NCBI GenBank assembly: GCA_018376535.1
Contig: JAHABC010000014.1
Location: 1-57,386, forward strand
Direction: 5' to 3'
From: Ruminococcus sp.
GTDB lineage: Bacteria > Bacillota > Clostridia > Oscillospirales > Ruminococcaceae
DNA: 57,386 nucleotides
The translations under genes were made by a program, and so were the position numbers. Shown here piece after piece: positions 1 through 8,211 of the stretch. Numbering within the stretch: position 1 is the first letter of the stretch; every line of letters begins with the position of its first letter. The notes beneath the pieces are model-generated. The model was not told where the DNA came from and did no database searches. It worked only from the letters and a program-made list of their open reading frames with translations.

Positions 1-1
1 T

Positions 2-79
2 TGTGCTAAACGTCTTTCAGATGATAAACTTAAAATCGTTGCTGATATAGTCCTTAAATTGGTTGAACTATCTAAATAA
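2..79 (+). CDS. C-terminal end of a probable transcriptional regulator (partial)
   Basis: The reading frame is open from the window edge and ends at TAA (77-79), giving 25 residues that finish KLKIVADIVLKLVELSK. An amphipathic Leu/Lys helix of this kind commonly closes XRE-type helix-turn-helix regulators (LSxEKLKIV pattern), but no DNA-binding domain is visible here. It lies upstream of, and on the same strand as, the zinc-ribbon operon, which has its own promoter. The family assignment is a guess from the tail alone. Confidence 0.45.
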   Translation, partial: CAKRLSDDKLKIVADIVLKLVELSK

Positions 80-113
80 TTTCTATAAGTATTAAAAATA
101 TTGTCTAAAGGTA

Positions 114-142
114 TTGACTTTTCTCTACTTTTGGTATATAAT
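114..142 (+). promoter_or_regulatory. Sigma-A promoter with overlapping inverted repeat, zinc-ribbon operon
   Basis: TTGACT (114-119), a 17-bp spacer and TATAAT (137-142). The inverted repeat TTGGTA (131-136) / TACCAA (145-150) brackets the -10 box with 8 bp between arms, a typical position for a repressor operator. The regulator is not identified. Confidence 0.7.
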
Positions 143-193
143 ATTACCAATAAATATAATATTTAAATTTTATCTATAAGGGAGAATATTTTT

Positions 194-397
194 ATGATAC
201 TATTAATTGTTTATTGCATTTTAGGATTTAAAAGTGTGGAATATTGTAAATATCACATATTTAACGTTAGATATGAATTTACGAATAGTCTTACAGATAG
301 TTTTATAAAAAAAGTGTTAGAAGGCATCTTTTTTGGTTGGTTGACTATTCCTGTAATGATATTGCATGGTTTATTTAGTTGGATATTTAGTAAATAA
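194..397 (+). CDS. Small membrane protein, first gene of zinc-ribbon operon
   Basis: A 67-residue protein with a hydrophobic N-terminus (MILLIVYCILGF) and a stronger membrane segment near residues 45-64 (FFGWLTIPVMILHGLF). The ATG follows a good ribosome site (GGGAGA). It is 12 bp upstream of the next gene and shares its promoter. The IxGWxTIP stretch resembles small membrane proteins found beside zinc-ribbon proteins in Clostridia. No catalytic residues are visible and the function is unknown. Confidence 0.6.
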   Translation: MILLIVYCILGFKSVEYCKYHIFNVRYEFTNSLTDSFIKKVLEGIFFGWLTIPVMILHGLFSWIFSK

Positions 398-409
398 AAG
401 GAGAAGTAT

Positions 410-961
410 ATGTTTTGTAATAAATGTGGAACTGAAATTCCTGATAATTCAAAATTCTGCACTAATTGTGGTAATTCTTTTATTAATGATTATGATAGTT
501 TAAATACAAATAGTTCACCAATAGTAAAAAAATCTAAATTAAAAATAATACTTATAGTTGTAGTTGTGATAGTTTTAATTATCGGTGCAATTAGTTATTA
601 TGCATCAACGGTTTCTTTTTTTTCTGTTGATGATGTTCGCAACAGTGTTTTGGATAATTATACAAGTAAAACAGTAGGAGAAGCTTTTGAAAATTACTTT
701 TATGATTATTCGTGGGATTCCTTTGTTGCTGATGATGATGATATGATAGATGTTGTAGAGTTTGTTGGTTATACTGATGAAAATATAAAAGTTACTGTCC
801 AATTTTCACATAACTATTCTAGTAATAATAATGATTATAATTATGATGAAATGGAAGTTTCTTACGTCGGAATAGATGAACAAGATTTTACTGCATATCA
901 GGACGAAGTGCTAGATTGTATCTATTATGATGAAAGTATATACTTATTGTTTGAATATTAA
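410..961 (+). CDS. Membrane-anchored zinc-ribbon protein
   Basis: 183 residues. An N-terminal zinc ribbon (CNKCG at 3-7, CTNCG at 17-21) is followed by a single membrane helix at about 45-65. The exported C-terminal domain contains TVGEAFENYF and DVVEFVGYT, a pattern known from zinc-ribbon membrane proteins of Clostridia, where it is a small domain of unknown function. The protein probably has a cytosolic ribbon and an acidic extracellular domain. The ATG is preceded by AAAGGAG. It is co-transcribed with the genes on either side. Confidence 0.75.
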   Translation: MFCNKCGTEIPDNSKFCTNCGNSFINDYDSLNTNSSPIVKKSKLKIILIVVVVIVLIIGAISYYASTVSFFSVDDVRNSVLDNYTSKTVGEAFENYFYDYSWDSFVADDDDMIDVVEFVGYTDENIKVTVQFSHNYSSNNNDYNYDEMEVSYVGIDEQDFTAYQDEVLDCIYYDESIYLLFEY

Positions 962-981
962 AAATTTAAGGAGAAATATGT

Positions 982-1611
982 ATGATATGCGAAAAATGTG
1001 GTAATATATTAAAAGATACTGATAAATTTTGCAATAGATGTGGAAATTCAGTAGAAAATATTCAAGCTTTATCACAAGATATTTCAGAAAATAAAACTTT
1101 TTATTTTAAAAGGACTGTTTTATTTGGTAATAATTCATTTTCTAGAAAAAATCATATTAGCAATGTGACTTTAACTCAAAATGAGATAATCTATAAAAAA
1201 ATATTACAGAAATCTATTTCATATTTTGATATAGAATCTATACAGGTAAAAAATACCGTTGATATTGGCAATATTATTTTTTTAGTATTTCTATGGTGTA
1301 TATGTTTAATGGTAGATGATTTACCTAATATTACAATATTATGCTCATTAATACTTACAATACGAGGACTATTTTTTCTAAAGGTTCATAATATAATAGT
1401 TGTAGATAAATCCAATAAAAGGTATAAAATCGTTAAGATGTCTATTAAAGAAAATCCTGCTGAATTAATTAATTGTATATTAGTTAGAGCACAAAATTTA
1501 GGAAATAATATATCTATTTTAGGTGATTGCATCATTAAAAATTTTGAAAGTAAAGACAATATGGCTGATAAAATAATCGATACTATCCAAGATAGAATCG
1601 ATGATAATTAG
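982..1611 (+). CDS. Zinc-ribbon protein with PH-like and membrane segments
   Basis: 209 residues. The N-terminal ribbon has CEKCG and CNRCG pairs. Residues of about 45-90 and 140-170 look like the halves of a bacterial PH-like domain (VTLTQNEIIYKK, IIVVDKSNKRYKIV), separated by two hydrophobic helices at about 95-135. It has its own ribosome site (AAGGAG) 20 bp after the previous stop. An intrinsic terminator follows, so this is the last gene of the three-gene operon. The role is unknown; membrane sensing or scaffolding is only a guess. Confidence 0.7.
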   Translation: MICEKCGNILKDTDKFCNRCGNSVENIQALSQDISENKTFYFKRTVLFGNNSFSRKNHISNVTLTQNEIIYKKILQKSISYFDIESIQVKNTVDIGNIIFLVFLWCICLMVDDLPNITILCSLILTIRGLFFLKVHNIIVVDKSNKRYKIVKMSIKENPAELINCILVRAQNLGNNISILGDCIIKNFESKDNMADKIIDTIQDRIDDN

Positions 1612-1647
1612 ATAAAATTTTTGTCTAGTAATTAGAATAGCGAAAAC

Positions 1648-1670
1648 CCTCATAGATATGAGGATTTTTT
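1648..1670 (+). terminator. Intrinsic terminator of zinc-ribbon operon
   Basis: Stem CCTCAT / ATGAGG with an AGAT loop, followed by ATTTTTT. It lies 37 bp after the stop of the last gene. Confidence 0.8.
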
Positions 1671-1754
1671 ATTTAACTACTTTCAATTAATTTTAAATAT
1701 CTATCAAGAGTTGGTCTAGAGATATCACACATTTTTATACTATTGATTATAATA

Positions 1755-2531
1755 TCATATTTTTGAATTACAACTATCCAAAATTTGCATATCTTTTTTA
1801 GCTTGTTTTTTCTTTTCTTTAGCCATGGATAGTAGTTGCTTTTTAGTATATTTATACTGGCGAACAACTTTCTTTAGAGTTTTAACATCATTAGTTATAT
1901 TAGAATCTTTCCAGTTAATTATTTTACTTAATCGTTTTCTTAAAAATGATTGACTATCAGTTTTAACTTCTATTTTAGAACCGTTAGAATTAGTACTACT
2001 AGTTACAAAAGTTTTATTGTTAACTTCTTGAATGAGTAGACTATTAGTAGAATCGGCAGTATATTTTTCATAGATAGGTTTATCCGGTTGAGGAGAATCC
2101 CAACCTTCTGTCCAATCGGTGATATCGTTCACATTTTCCGAAGTGCTGATAGCATAGATTTCATAGAACTTACTAAAAGTTTTGTCATGTAGCATTATCC
2201 AACAGTTGGAATTATCCTTATTGATACCTAATATTTGTAATTTGCAATCATTACAAGGAATGATAGGCAACTTAGTACTACAATCCACTACGACAAAGGC
2301 TTGAATTTTGTTTTCATTAGTCTTAGATATTATCTTTAGTACTTCTTTTTCTGCACAACTATTTTCAATTTGATTATTTTCTAACATTATATATCTATTA
2401 AAAGCAGAAAAAACATTTCCCTTATCGGTAACCATGACGCATATTGTCGAATAATGAAGGAAATTGGAATTATTTTTTTTTCGTTTTTCTATTAAATCTA
2501 AAGCAATTGAATATATATACTCATATTCCAT
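1755..2531 (-). CDS. Cytidine-deaminase-fold protein with basic tail (paralogue 1)
   Basis: 258 residues from the ATG at 2531, chosen over an upstream TTG because GGGAGGGG sits about 7 bases before it. The N-terminal ~110 residues carry the zinc signature of the cytidine deaminase superfamily: C59-A-E61 and P-C93-x-x-C96, preceded by a short FN motif as in cytidine deaminase. A polar middle is followed by a Lys-rich tail (LLSMAKEKKKQAKKDM). Start (YxxIYSIA) and tail are shared with the protein at 51895-52860, so these are paralogues. All three zinc ligands and the catalytic Glu are present, so it may be an active deaminase. The substrate is unknown. It stands alone with its own promoter. Confidence 0.7.
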   Translation of the reverse strand: MEYEYIYSIALDLIEKRKKNNSNFLHYSTICVMVTDKGNVFSAFNRYIMLENNQIENSCAEKEVLKIISKTNENKIQAFVVVDCSTKLPIIPCNDCKLQILGINKDNSNCWIMLHDKTFSKFYEIYAISTSENVNDITDWTEGWDSPQPDKPIYEKYTADSTNSLLIQEVNNKTFVTSSTNSNGSKIEVKTDSQSFLRKRLSKIINWKDSNITNDVKTLKKVVRQYKYTKKQLLSMAKEKKKQAKKDMQILDSCNSKI

Positions 2532-2588
2532 ATATACCCCTCCCAAACAAAAACGTTTAAACTAATAGAATTAAATATTATATTTAAT

Positions 2589-2617
2589 ATTATATCATGA
2601 TTTTTTTATAAGGTCAA
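2589..2617 (-). promoter_or_regulatory. Sigma-A promoter of the deaminase-fold gene
   Basis: On the minus strand TTGACC (2612-2617), 17 bp, TATAAT (2589-2594), with TGA just before the -10 box (extended -10). The predicted leader is about 50 nt. Confidence 0.7.
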
Positions 2618-2667
2618 CAAATTTTCCACAATATTTCAAGGAAAATTATTAATATTAACTAATTAGA

Positions 2668-3444
2668 TTATATTTCAGATTGCATCTTTTTCAAAAAGTT
2701 TTTAGTACGTTCATTTTTAGGATTGTCAATAACATCTTTAGGAGAACCCTGTTCAACTATAACGCCACTATCCATAAATATGACTCTATCGGAAACGCTA
2801 CGAGCAAAATCTATTTCATGAGTAACTATTACCATGGTCATTTTTTCGGAAGCTAATTGTTTTAGAACTCTTAAAATATCGGCAGTCAACTCTGGGTCTA
2901 ACGCAGATGTAGGCTCATCAAAGAATAACATTTTAGGTTTCATAGCCAAAGCTCTAGCTATAGCGACTCTTTGCTGTTGACCTCCTGAAAGTTGATATGG
3001 ATAGTAGTTAGCCTTATCACCCAAACTCATCTTATTTAGAAGTTCTTGACCTTCTTTAAGGACTTCCGATTTATCACGCTTTTGAACGTGTATAGGGGCA
3101 TCTGTTACATTTTTTAGTATGGAGTAGTGTGGAAATAAGTTGAAATTTTGGAATACTAATCCAAAAGTTTCACGAATTTCTTTTAAAGTTTGTCTATCTG
3201 CATAGGTGGATACTCCATTTACATTAGATACAGCTTCTAAGCCACAAAACTTCATAGAACCACCATCAACGGTTTCTAGCATGGAAATACATCTTAAAAA
3301 AGTGGATTTTCCACTTCCTGATGGTCCTAATATGGATATTACTTCACTTTCTTGAATATTTAAAGTTATATCTTTTAGGACCTGTAACTCTCCAAAACTC
3401 TTTTTAATATTTTTAACTTCTAATACGTTTTTAGTTTCTAACAT
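2668..3444 (-). CDS. Polar amino-acid ABC transporter, ATP-binding protein
   Basis: 258 residues, the usual length of GlnQ/HisP-type ATPases. Walker A GPSGSGKST, Q-loop FQNFNLFPH, signature LSGGQQQR, Walker B MLFFDEPTSALD and switch His in VTHEIDFA are all present. It powers uptake through the fused binding-protein/permease encoded 15 bp upstream. The substrate is probably a polar amino acid (glutamine or another), not specified by sequence alone. The two genes form one operon from the promoter at 5019-5047. Confidence 0.9.
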   Translation of the reverse strand: MLETKNVLEVKNIKKSFGELQVLKDITLNIQESEVISILGPSGSGKSTFLRCISMLETVDGGSMKFCGLEAVSNVNGVSTYADRQTLKEIRETFGLVFQNFNLFPHYSILKNVTDAPIHVQKRDKSEVLKEGQELLNKMSLGDKANYYPYQLSGGQQQRVAIARALAMKPKMLFFDEPTSALDPELTADILRVLKQLASEKMTMVIVTHEIDFARSVSDRVIFMDSGVIVEQGSPKDVIDNPKNERTKNFLKKMQSEI

Positions 3445-3459
3445 TTCAGTGATACGCTC

Positions 3460-4974
3460 CTATCTGTAGTAGTTCAACTTGTTTTCCAGTTTTTCCATGC
3501 CGAACGCTACTATAAAGTTGAATATATAGTAAAAAACTCCAGCAATAAATAACGGCATTATTGTGGTTTGTGATGCTGAAACTTGTTTAGCAATCGTGAA
3601 CATTTCAGTATATGATAGTGCAAATGCTAAAGAGGTATCTTTTACCAAGGTTATAACCTCATTAGTTACCGATGGAAGTATGTTCTTTACCATTTGTGGA
3701 AATACTATTCTAAAGAAAGTTTGAGTCTTGCTATATCCTAATATTGTACAAGCCTCATATTGACCTTTTGGAACGGCTTGTATTCCAGAACGATAAATTT
3801 CAGCAAAATAGGCTGCATAGTTAAATGAAAATCCTATAATTACGGCATAAAATCTATATGTAGAAGATAAGTTCATTCCAAATAGATAGAATGGTCCAAA
3901 GAATACTACTAAAAGTTGTAACATTAAAGGAGTTCCTCTAACTATAGATATGTACATCTTTACCAACCATTGTATAGGCTTAAACTTGCACATTCTACCA
4001 GCAGTTATTAAAAGTCCTAATGGAAGTGAAAATACTAAAGTAAGTACAAATATTGATAGTGATGCTAACAATCCACTAGATAGTTGTTTACAAATATCTA
4101 AAACTTTAGTTCCAAAAGATACACTTGTAGTATTAGAAGTAGTTTCATCAAGAAATACATCATCAGCCGATAAACAGACATTATCTTCTAAGCCCCACTT
4201 GGTAGCAATCTGTTGAAAAGTACCATCTGCTAACATTTCAAGTAGAGCGTTTTGAACTTCATCACGAAGTTGAGTATTACCCAACTTAAAGCCTATGGCA
4301 TAGTTTTCAGAAGATAAGTGTTCATCTAACATTACAAACTTATCGCCACGGGATTTAATTTCATAGTTAGCAACACCAATATCCATACATATGGCATCTA
4401 CGGCACCAGCTTCTAAGTTCATAAAGGCACTATTATAGTCACCCACCTGTTGGAGTTCTTTAAATGTAGATGCTAACTTCAAATTTTCTTCAGTAGCGTC
4501 CTCACCAGTAAGAGTAGCCAAAGCAGAACTATCAGATTGCACGGCTACAATCTTATCTGATAAGTCACTTAGACTTTCAATACCTGAACCTTTATTGACT
4601 ATGACTACTTGTGAATTATCTACATATGGAGTAGACCAAGTATAATCATTTTCACGACCATTCATAGTAAAGCCGTTCCAAATGCAATCTATAGAACCAG
4701 AATTTAATTCCATATCTTTAGAATTCCATTCAATAGGTTGTTTGTGTAGCGTCCAGCCATTACGATTGCAAACTTCTTGAGCAAGGTCCAAATCGAACCC
4801 GATATACTCTCCGTTGTCGTCTTTGTATCCATAAGGTGGAAATTCAGCGTCAAATCCGACTGTAAAGATATTATCCGAATTTTCATCAGCCACACAGACA
4901 ATTCCTTGAAGTAACATTATGTTAAATACTGTTACCATCAAGAAGATTATTAGTTTTTTTAAATGCGATTTCAT
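3460..4974 (-). CDS. Amino-acid ABC transporter, fused substrate-binding protein and permease
   Basis: About 504 residues. A signal sequence or first membrane helix is followed by a solute-binding domain (type SBP_bac_3, roughly 35-270; e.g. VGFDAEFPPYGY, then GSIDCIWNGFTM) and a HisM/GlnP-type permease domain (roughly 285-500) with the EAA loop (YEACTILGYSKTQTFFRIVFPQ). Such fusions deliver substrate directly to the membrane pore. The start is uncertain: the strong GGGAGG lies 2 bases from a TTG at 4986 and 14 from the ATG at 4974; the ATG gives the better signal peptide. Confidence 0.9.
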   Translation of the reverse strand: MKSHLKKLIIFLMVTVFNIMLLQGIVCVADENSDNIFTVGFDAEFPPYGYKDDNGEYIGFDLDLAQEVCNRNGWTLHKQPIEWNSKDMELNSGSIDCIWNGFTMNGRENDYTWSTPYVDNSQVVIVNKGSGIESLSDLSDKIVAVQSDSSALATLTGEDATEENLKLASTFKELQQVGDYNSAFMNLEAGAVDAICMDIGVANYEIKSRGDKFVMLDEHLSSENYAIGFKLGNTQLRDEVQNALLEMLADGTFQQIATKWGLEDNVCLSADDVFLDETTSNTTSVSFGTKVLDICKQLSSGLLASLSIFVLTLVFSLPLGLLITAGRMCKFKPIQWLVKMYISIVRGTPLMLQLLVVFFGPFYLFGMNLSSTYRFYAVIIGFSFNYAAYFAEIYRSGIQAVPKGQYEACTILGYSKTQTFFRIVFPQMVKNILPSVTNEVITLVKDTSLAFALSYTEMFTIAKQVSASQTTIMPLFIAGVFYYIFNFIVAFGMEKLENKLNYYR

Positions 4975-5018
4975 AAATTTTTTCAAATCCTCCCAAATGA
5001 TTAATAAACAATATTTAC

Positions 5019-5047
5019 ATTATATAAGATATTCTAAAGACTGTCAA
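5019..5047 (-). promoter_or_regulatory. Sigma-A promoter of amino-acid transporter operon
   Basis: Minus strand TTGACA (5042-5047), 17 bp, TATAAT (5019-5024): both boxes match the consensus exactly. The predicted leader is about 40 nt. Confidence 0.8.
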
Positions 5048-5108
5048 TGATTATTTTTTGACACTTTGAACATTTTAAAAAAATATTCCAATATTTTGAA
5101 TTTTCCTA

Positions 5109-5137
5109 TTGACATATCAAATTTATCATGATACACT
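5109..5137 (+). promoter_or_regulatory. Sigma-A promoter of secreted metallopeptidase gene
   Basis: TTGACA (5109-5114), 17 bp, TACACT (5132-5137) with TGA before the -10. It is followed by a leader of about 95 nt and the ribosome site AGGAGGA before the ATG at 5240. Confidence 0.65.
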
Positions 5138-5239
5138 AAACTTAATAATAAATTTTGATTTTTATTGTGCAACATTTCTGTATTCAAAAGGATATTATTA
5201 TTAGATATTAAAAAAAATTATATACAGGAGGATTTTCTC

Positions 5240-7792
5240 ATGAAAAAGATAATATCATATATAAGTGCAGTTGTTTTGTTAGCTAGTGGATTTAGTATCC
5301 CAAGCGTATACGCCGATACTACTAGTAATTTAAATCTATTGATATCTAAAAAGGTTACTTTAGGTATAACTGAACCTACTTCAGATATTGTATCTAAATG
5401 TGATACCAATTCTGATAATGTTATAAATATACTAGATATTGTAGAATTAAAGAACTCTAGTTTAAATTCCAGTAATATAGATTTATCTAAATTTTCCTTA
5501 GTATCAGGATATGATAGTTTATATAATATAATGTCATTAAAAACCACATCACAATTTGACCACATTGAAGCAGATACTATTGGCAATAATCTTCTTATAA
5601 TAAAAAGAACCGCTGATGAAATGTTTGAAAATGTTTCTTATGAGTTATCATTATATGATATAAGTACTCAAAAAGAAATTTCCAACCTAAAAGATGTATA
5701 CTTTACTGAATATTATATAGTAGGTAATCAAATCTTTCTATGGAATACTATAGAAAAGACTATAACCATCTATGATGAAAATTTCAACATTGTCAATGCT
5801 TATGATTTTTCAAGTATGCTAAATACAGATTGGATTGATATATATACATATGGTTCAAAATCATCTATATATATTTATGATAACGACCATCGTATTTTTT
5901 ATAAAGTAAATCTTAACGGAAAAAATTTCACTTATGATACTTTTGAAATGCCTTATAGTAGTATCTATATCCGTGGAATATCTAACGATGGAAATAATAT
6001 CTTATTAACAGGACAGAATACTTCTACTTTAAGAAATGAAATAATATCATGGAACGTTAAAGAAAACGCTATTAATTATAGCAGTTTTATGGGTAATGAC
6101 TATGTAGAATGTACTTCAGATAATACTTTCTTAATAAGTAAGACATCTGGAAATAATATTTCATACGTTCAAACTGGCAACGATAGAAAATACTACAAAG
6201 CTAACCTATATGATAGTATGAAGTTCAATAATGATGACAATATCATTGCTATAAATAGCTTACAGAATAATGCTACTATTGATATCTTTAATCAAGATGG
6301 TTATAATCTAGCAAATTTTAAATACAAGGGAAATACATCTGGTAAGGGCTACGATTATATTAACACATCTATAAAACAGGTTGGAAATACTCCTTACTAT
6401 TATATTGTAACCTATGATTTAAATAATAATTATAATATATTACTATGGGATAGTTCTAACTCTACAAGTGGTGAAGATTGGGAAGTAGTTTCCGACTATA
6501 CTCCAATAAAATCCATGGTTGGAAAAAACAAGGATTTCTCAAAGTTGTACTCCAAAGCAGAAAACATTGGCGAAAAGTATGGTATAAATGTATATATCGC
6601 TGATACTGTCACTTCTGATTTATTTAAAGATACTGGCTATTCTGTAAAACAACTCTTAGATGTTTCTACAACTAACTCAGCATTAACCGAATTGGATAAC
6701 ATATTAGAAGTTTATCCAGAAGATTTCTTTAAACAACTATACTTTGGAAGTACTGACCAAGTAAATATATACCTATCTAGTGAAATAAAAGGTAATGATG
6801 GCGATTCTTTAGATTTTGCTGCCGCTTTTGTAAATCAAAATAATAATATTCACATGATGGTTATTGATGCTGATGCGTATGATAGTTGGGAAGATACCCT
6901 AAACCATGAACTTTCACATATGATAGACGCTAGATTAACATCATATACTGAAGTTCATCAAGATGCACCATTCAATGAGGATTCTTGGAATAGCTACAAC
7001 CCTAAAGGCTTTGAATATACATACTCTTATAATGATTATTGGGAAAATTCTTATAATGAAAAATACTTTGTAAGTAGTTATGGGACTACATTCCCAACTG
7101 AAGACCGTGCTGAACTATTCGGATATGCTATGGAATGTTACTTCAACAAAAATATTGATAGAAATTTTATATCCATAAATAGTCCACGTGGAAAGAAGTT
7201 AGAATATTACTTTAAGTGTATCCGTGAAAGTTTTGATACTTCTAAATGGCCAACTGCTACACCTTGGGAAGAAGTACTATCTAGTAGTAGTATTAGTAGT
7301 GAATATGTATTCCCATTTAACGATGGAGATGTATATACTATTAAAAATCTTGAAAGTGGTAAGTATGTAAATGTCGATTATGGAAAAGATATCAATGGTA
7401 CTAATGTGTATCAATGGACTGGTGATGGCAGTACTGAACAAAAGTTCAAAATGGACTTATATCAAAACTCGTATAGAATACGTGCTATGTCTAGTTCTAA
7501 TGGTACAGATAAAACTCTTGATATAGTTAAGTCTAATGGAAACGTTGTATCAGGTGCAAACGTGGAAATATATGAACCTATTGACGATATTGCTCAAGAA
7601 TGGCTATTCGTTGAAGTAGAAGATGGTGTATATAAGATAGTTCCTAAGTATAATACTAAGTTAGCACTATCGGTATATGGCAACGATAACGGTACGGCTA
7701 ACGGAACTACTGCGACATCTAACGGGAATATATTCGTATCTACTTATACTGGTGCAGATAGTCAAAAATGGATAATATCTAAAATAAAGTAA
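5240..7792 (+). CDS. Secreted zinc metallopeptidase with dockerin-like repeat and ricin-type domain
   Basis: 850 residues from the ATG at 5240 (ribosome site AGGAGGA). A signal peptide of ~25 residues ends SVYA. Next comes one dockerin-like calcium repeat (DTNSDNVINILDIVELK), where type I dockerins normally have two and sit at the C-terminus. A long beta-rich region, possibly a propeller (about 100-430), leads to a metallopeptidase domain with HELSH at 556-560 and a downstream AELFGYAMECYF helix likely to give a third zinc ligand. The C-terminal ~150 residues look like a ricin-B lectin domain (QEWLF and QKWI, the QxW pattern). It probably acts outside the cell on proteins or glycoproteins. 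The peptidase family is not certain. Confidence 0.75.
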   Translation: MKKIISYISAVVLLASGFSIPSVYADTTSNLNLLISKKVTLGITEPTSDIVSKCDTNSDNVINILDIVELKNSSLNSSNIDLSKFSLVSGYDSLYNIMSLKTTSQFDHIEADTIGNNLLIIKRTADEMFENVSYELSLYDISTQKEISNLKDVYFTEYYIVGNQIFLWNTIEKTITIYDENFNIVNAYDFSSMLNTDWIDIYTYGSKSSIYIYDNDHRIFYKVNLNGKNFTYDTFEMPYSSIYIRGISNDGNNILLTGQNTSTLRNEIISWNVKENAINYSSFMGNDYVECTSDNTFLISKTSGNNISYVQTGNDRKYYKANLYDSMKFNNDDNIIAINSLQNNATIDIFNQDGYNLANFKYKGNTSGKGYDYINTSIKQVGNTPYYYIVTYDLNNNYNILLWDSSNSTSGEDWEVVSDYTPIKSMVGKNKDFSKLYSKAENIGEKYGINVYIADTVTSDLFKDTGYSVKQLLDVSTTNSALTELDNILEVYPEDFFKQLYFGSTDQVNIYLSSEIKGNDGDSLDFAAAFVNQNNNIHMMVIDADAYDSWEDTLNHELSHMIDARLTSYTEVHQDAPFNEDSWNSYNPKGFEYTYSYNDYWENSYNEKYFVSSYGTTFPTEDRAELFGYAMECYFNKNIDRNFISINSPRGKKLEYYFKCIRESFDTSKWPTATPWEEVLSSSSISSEYVFPFNDGDVYTIKNLESGKYVNVDYGKDINGTNVYQWTGDGSTEQKFKMDLYQNSYRIRAMSSSNGTDKTLDIVKSNGNVVSGANVEIYEPIDDIAQEWLFVEVEDGVYKIVPKYNTKLALSVYGNDNGTANGTTATSNGNIFVSTYTGADSQKWIISKIK

Positions 7793-7804
7793 TAACTATT
7801 TGAA

Positions 7805-7836
7805 TATCTAGTATGTAATCAACTACATACTAGATA
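7805..7836 (+). terminator. Stem-loop after the metallopeptidase gene
   Basis: A perfect 13-bp stem (TATCTAGTATGTA and its complement) with a 6-nt loop lies 12 bp after the stop codon. There is no clean U-tract after it, so it may be a weak terminator or a mRNA 3'-end stabiliser. Confidence 0.5.
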
Positions 7837-7884
7837 CTCTTAATATGCTTGAAAAATTTTCATAAAATTTTCATTATTTTCATA

Positions 7885-7913
7885 TTGACAATATCTAAAT
7901 TTAGATGTATACT
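7885..7913 (+). promoter_or_regulatory. Promoter with 14-bp palindromic operator, DUF6110/P-type ATPase operon
   Basis: TTGACA (7885-7890), 17 bp, TATACT (7908-7913). The spacer contains the perfect palindrome ATCTAAATTTAGAT (7893-7906). A bound repressor here would block RNA polymerase, which fits a metal-responsive operon. No regulator gene is present in the window. Confidence 0.75.
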
Positions 7914-7965
7914 TGTTACTAATAACAATATATTATCATTTTATAAGTTAAAGGAGATTTTTATT

Positions 7966-8211
7966 ATGCTAAAAATATTCAAAAATGAAAAATTCTTATA
8001 CGCTTTAGGTGGAGCAGTTGCTATAATAGTAGGCAAAAAGATTGTTACTGCTAACAAGACACGTCAACTAGTAGTTTCTGGATTAGCTAAAGGTATGAAA
8101 CTACAAAATGATGTTAAGGAAAAATTCCAAGATATTCAAGATGAGGCATCTGATATTTGCTATGATGCAAAATCTGAAGCTGGTCTAAATGATGAAGAAG
8201 TGACTGAATAA
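7966..8211 (+). CDS. DUF6110-type small membrane protein
   Basis: 81 residues from the ATG at 7966, preceded by AAAGGAG; upstream in-frame codons belong to the leader. A glycine-rich membrane helix (YALGGAVAIIVGKKI, about 11-25) is followed by an amphipathic, charged tail. Proteins of this kind are regularly encoded immediately before heavy-metal P-type ATPases in Firmicutes; its stop codon overlaps the ATPase start by one base. It may assist or regulate the pump; no direct function is known. Confidence 0.7.
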   Translation: MLKIFKNEKFLYALGGAVAIIVGKKIVTANKTRQLVVSGLAKGMKLQNDVKEKFQDIQDEASDICYDAKSEAGLNDEEVTE

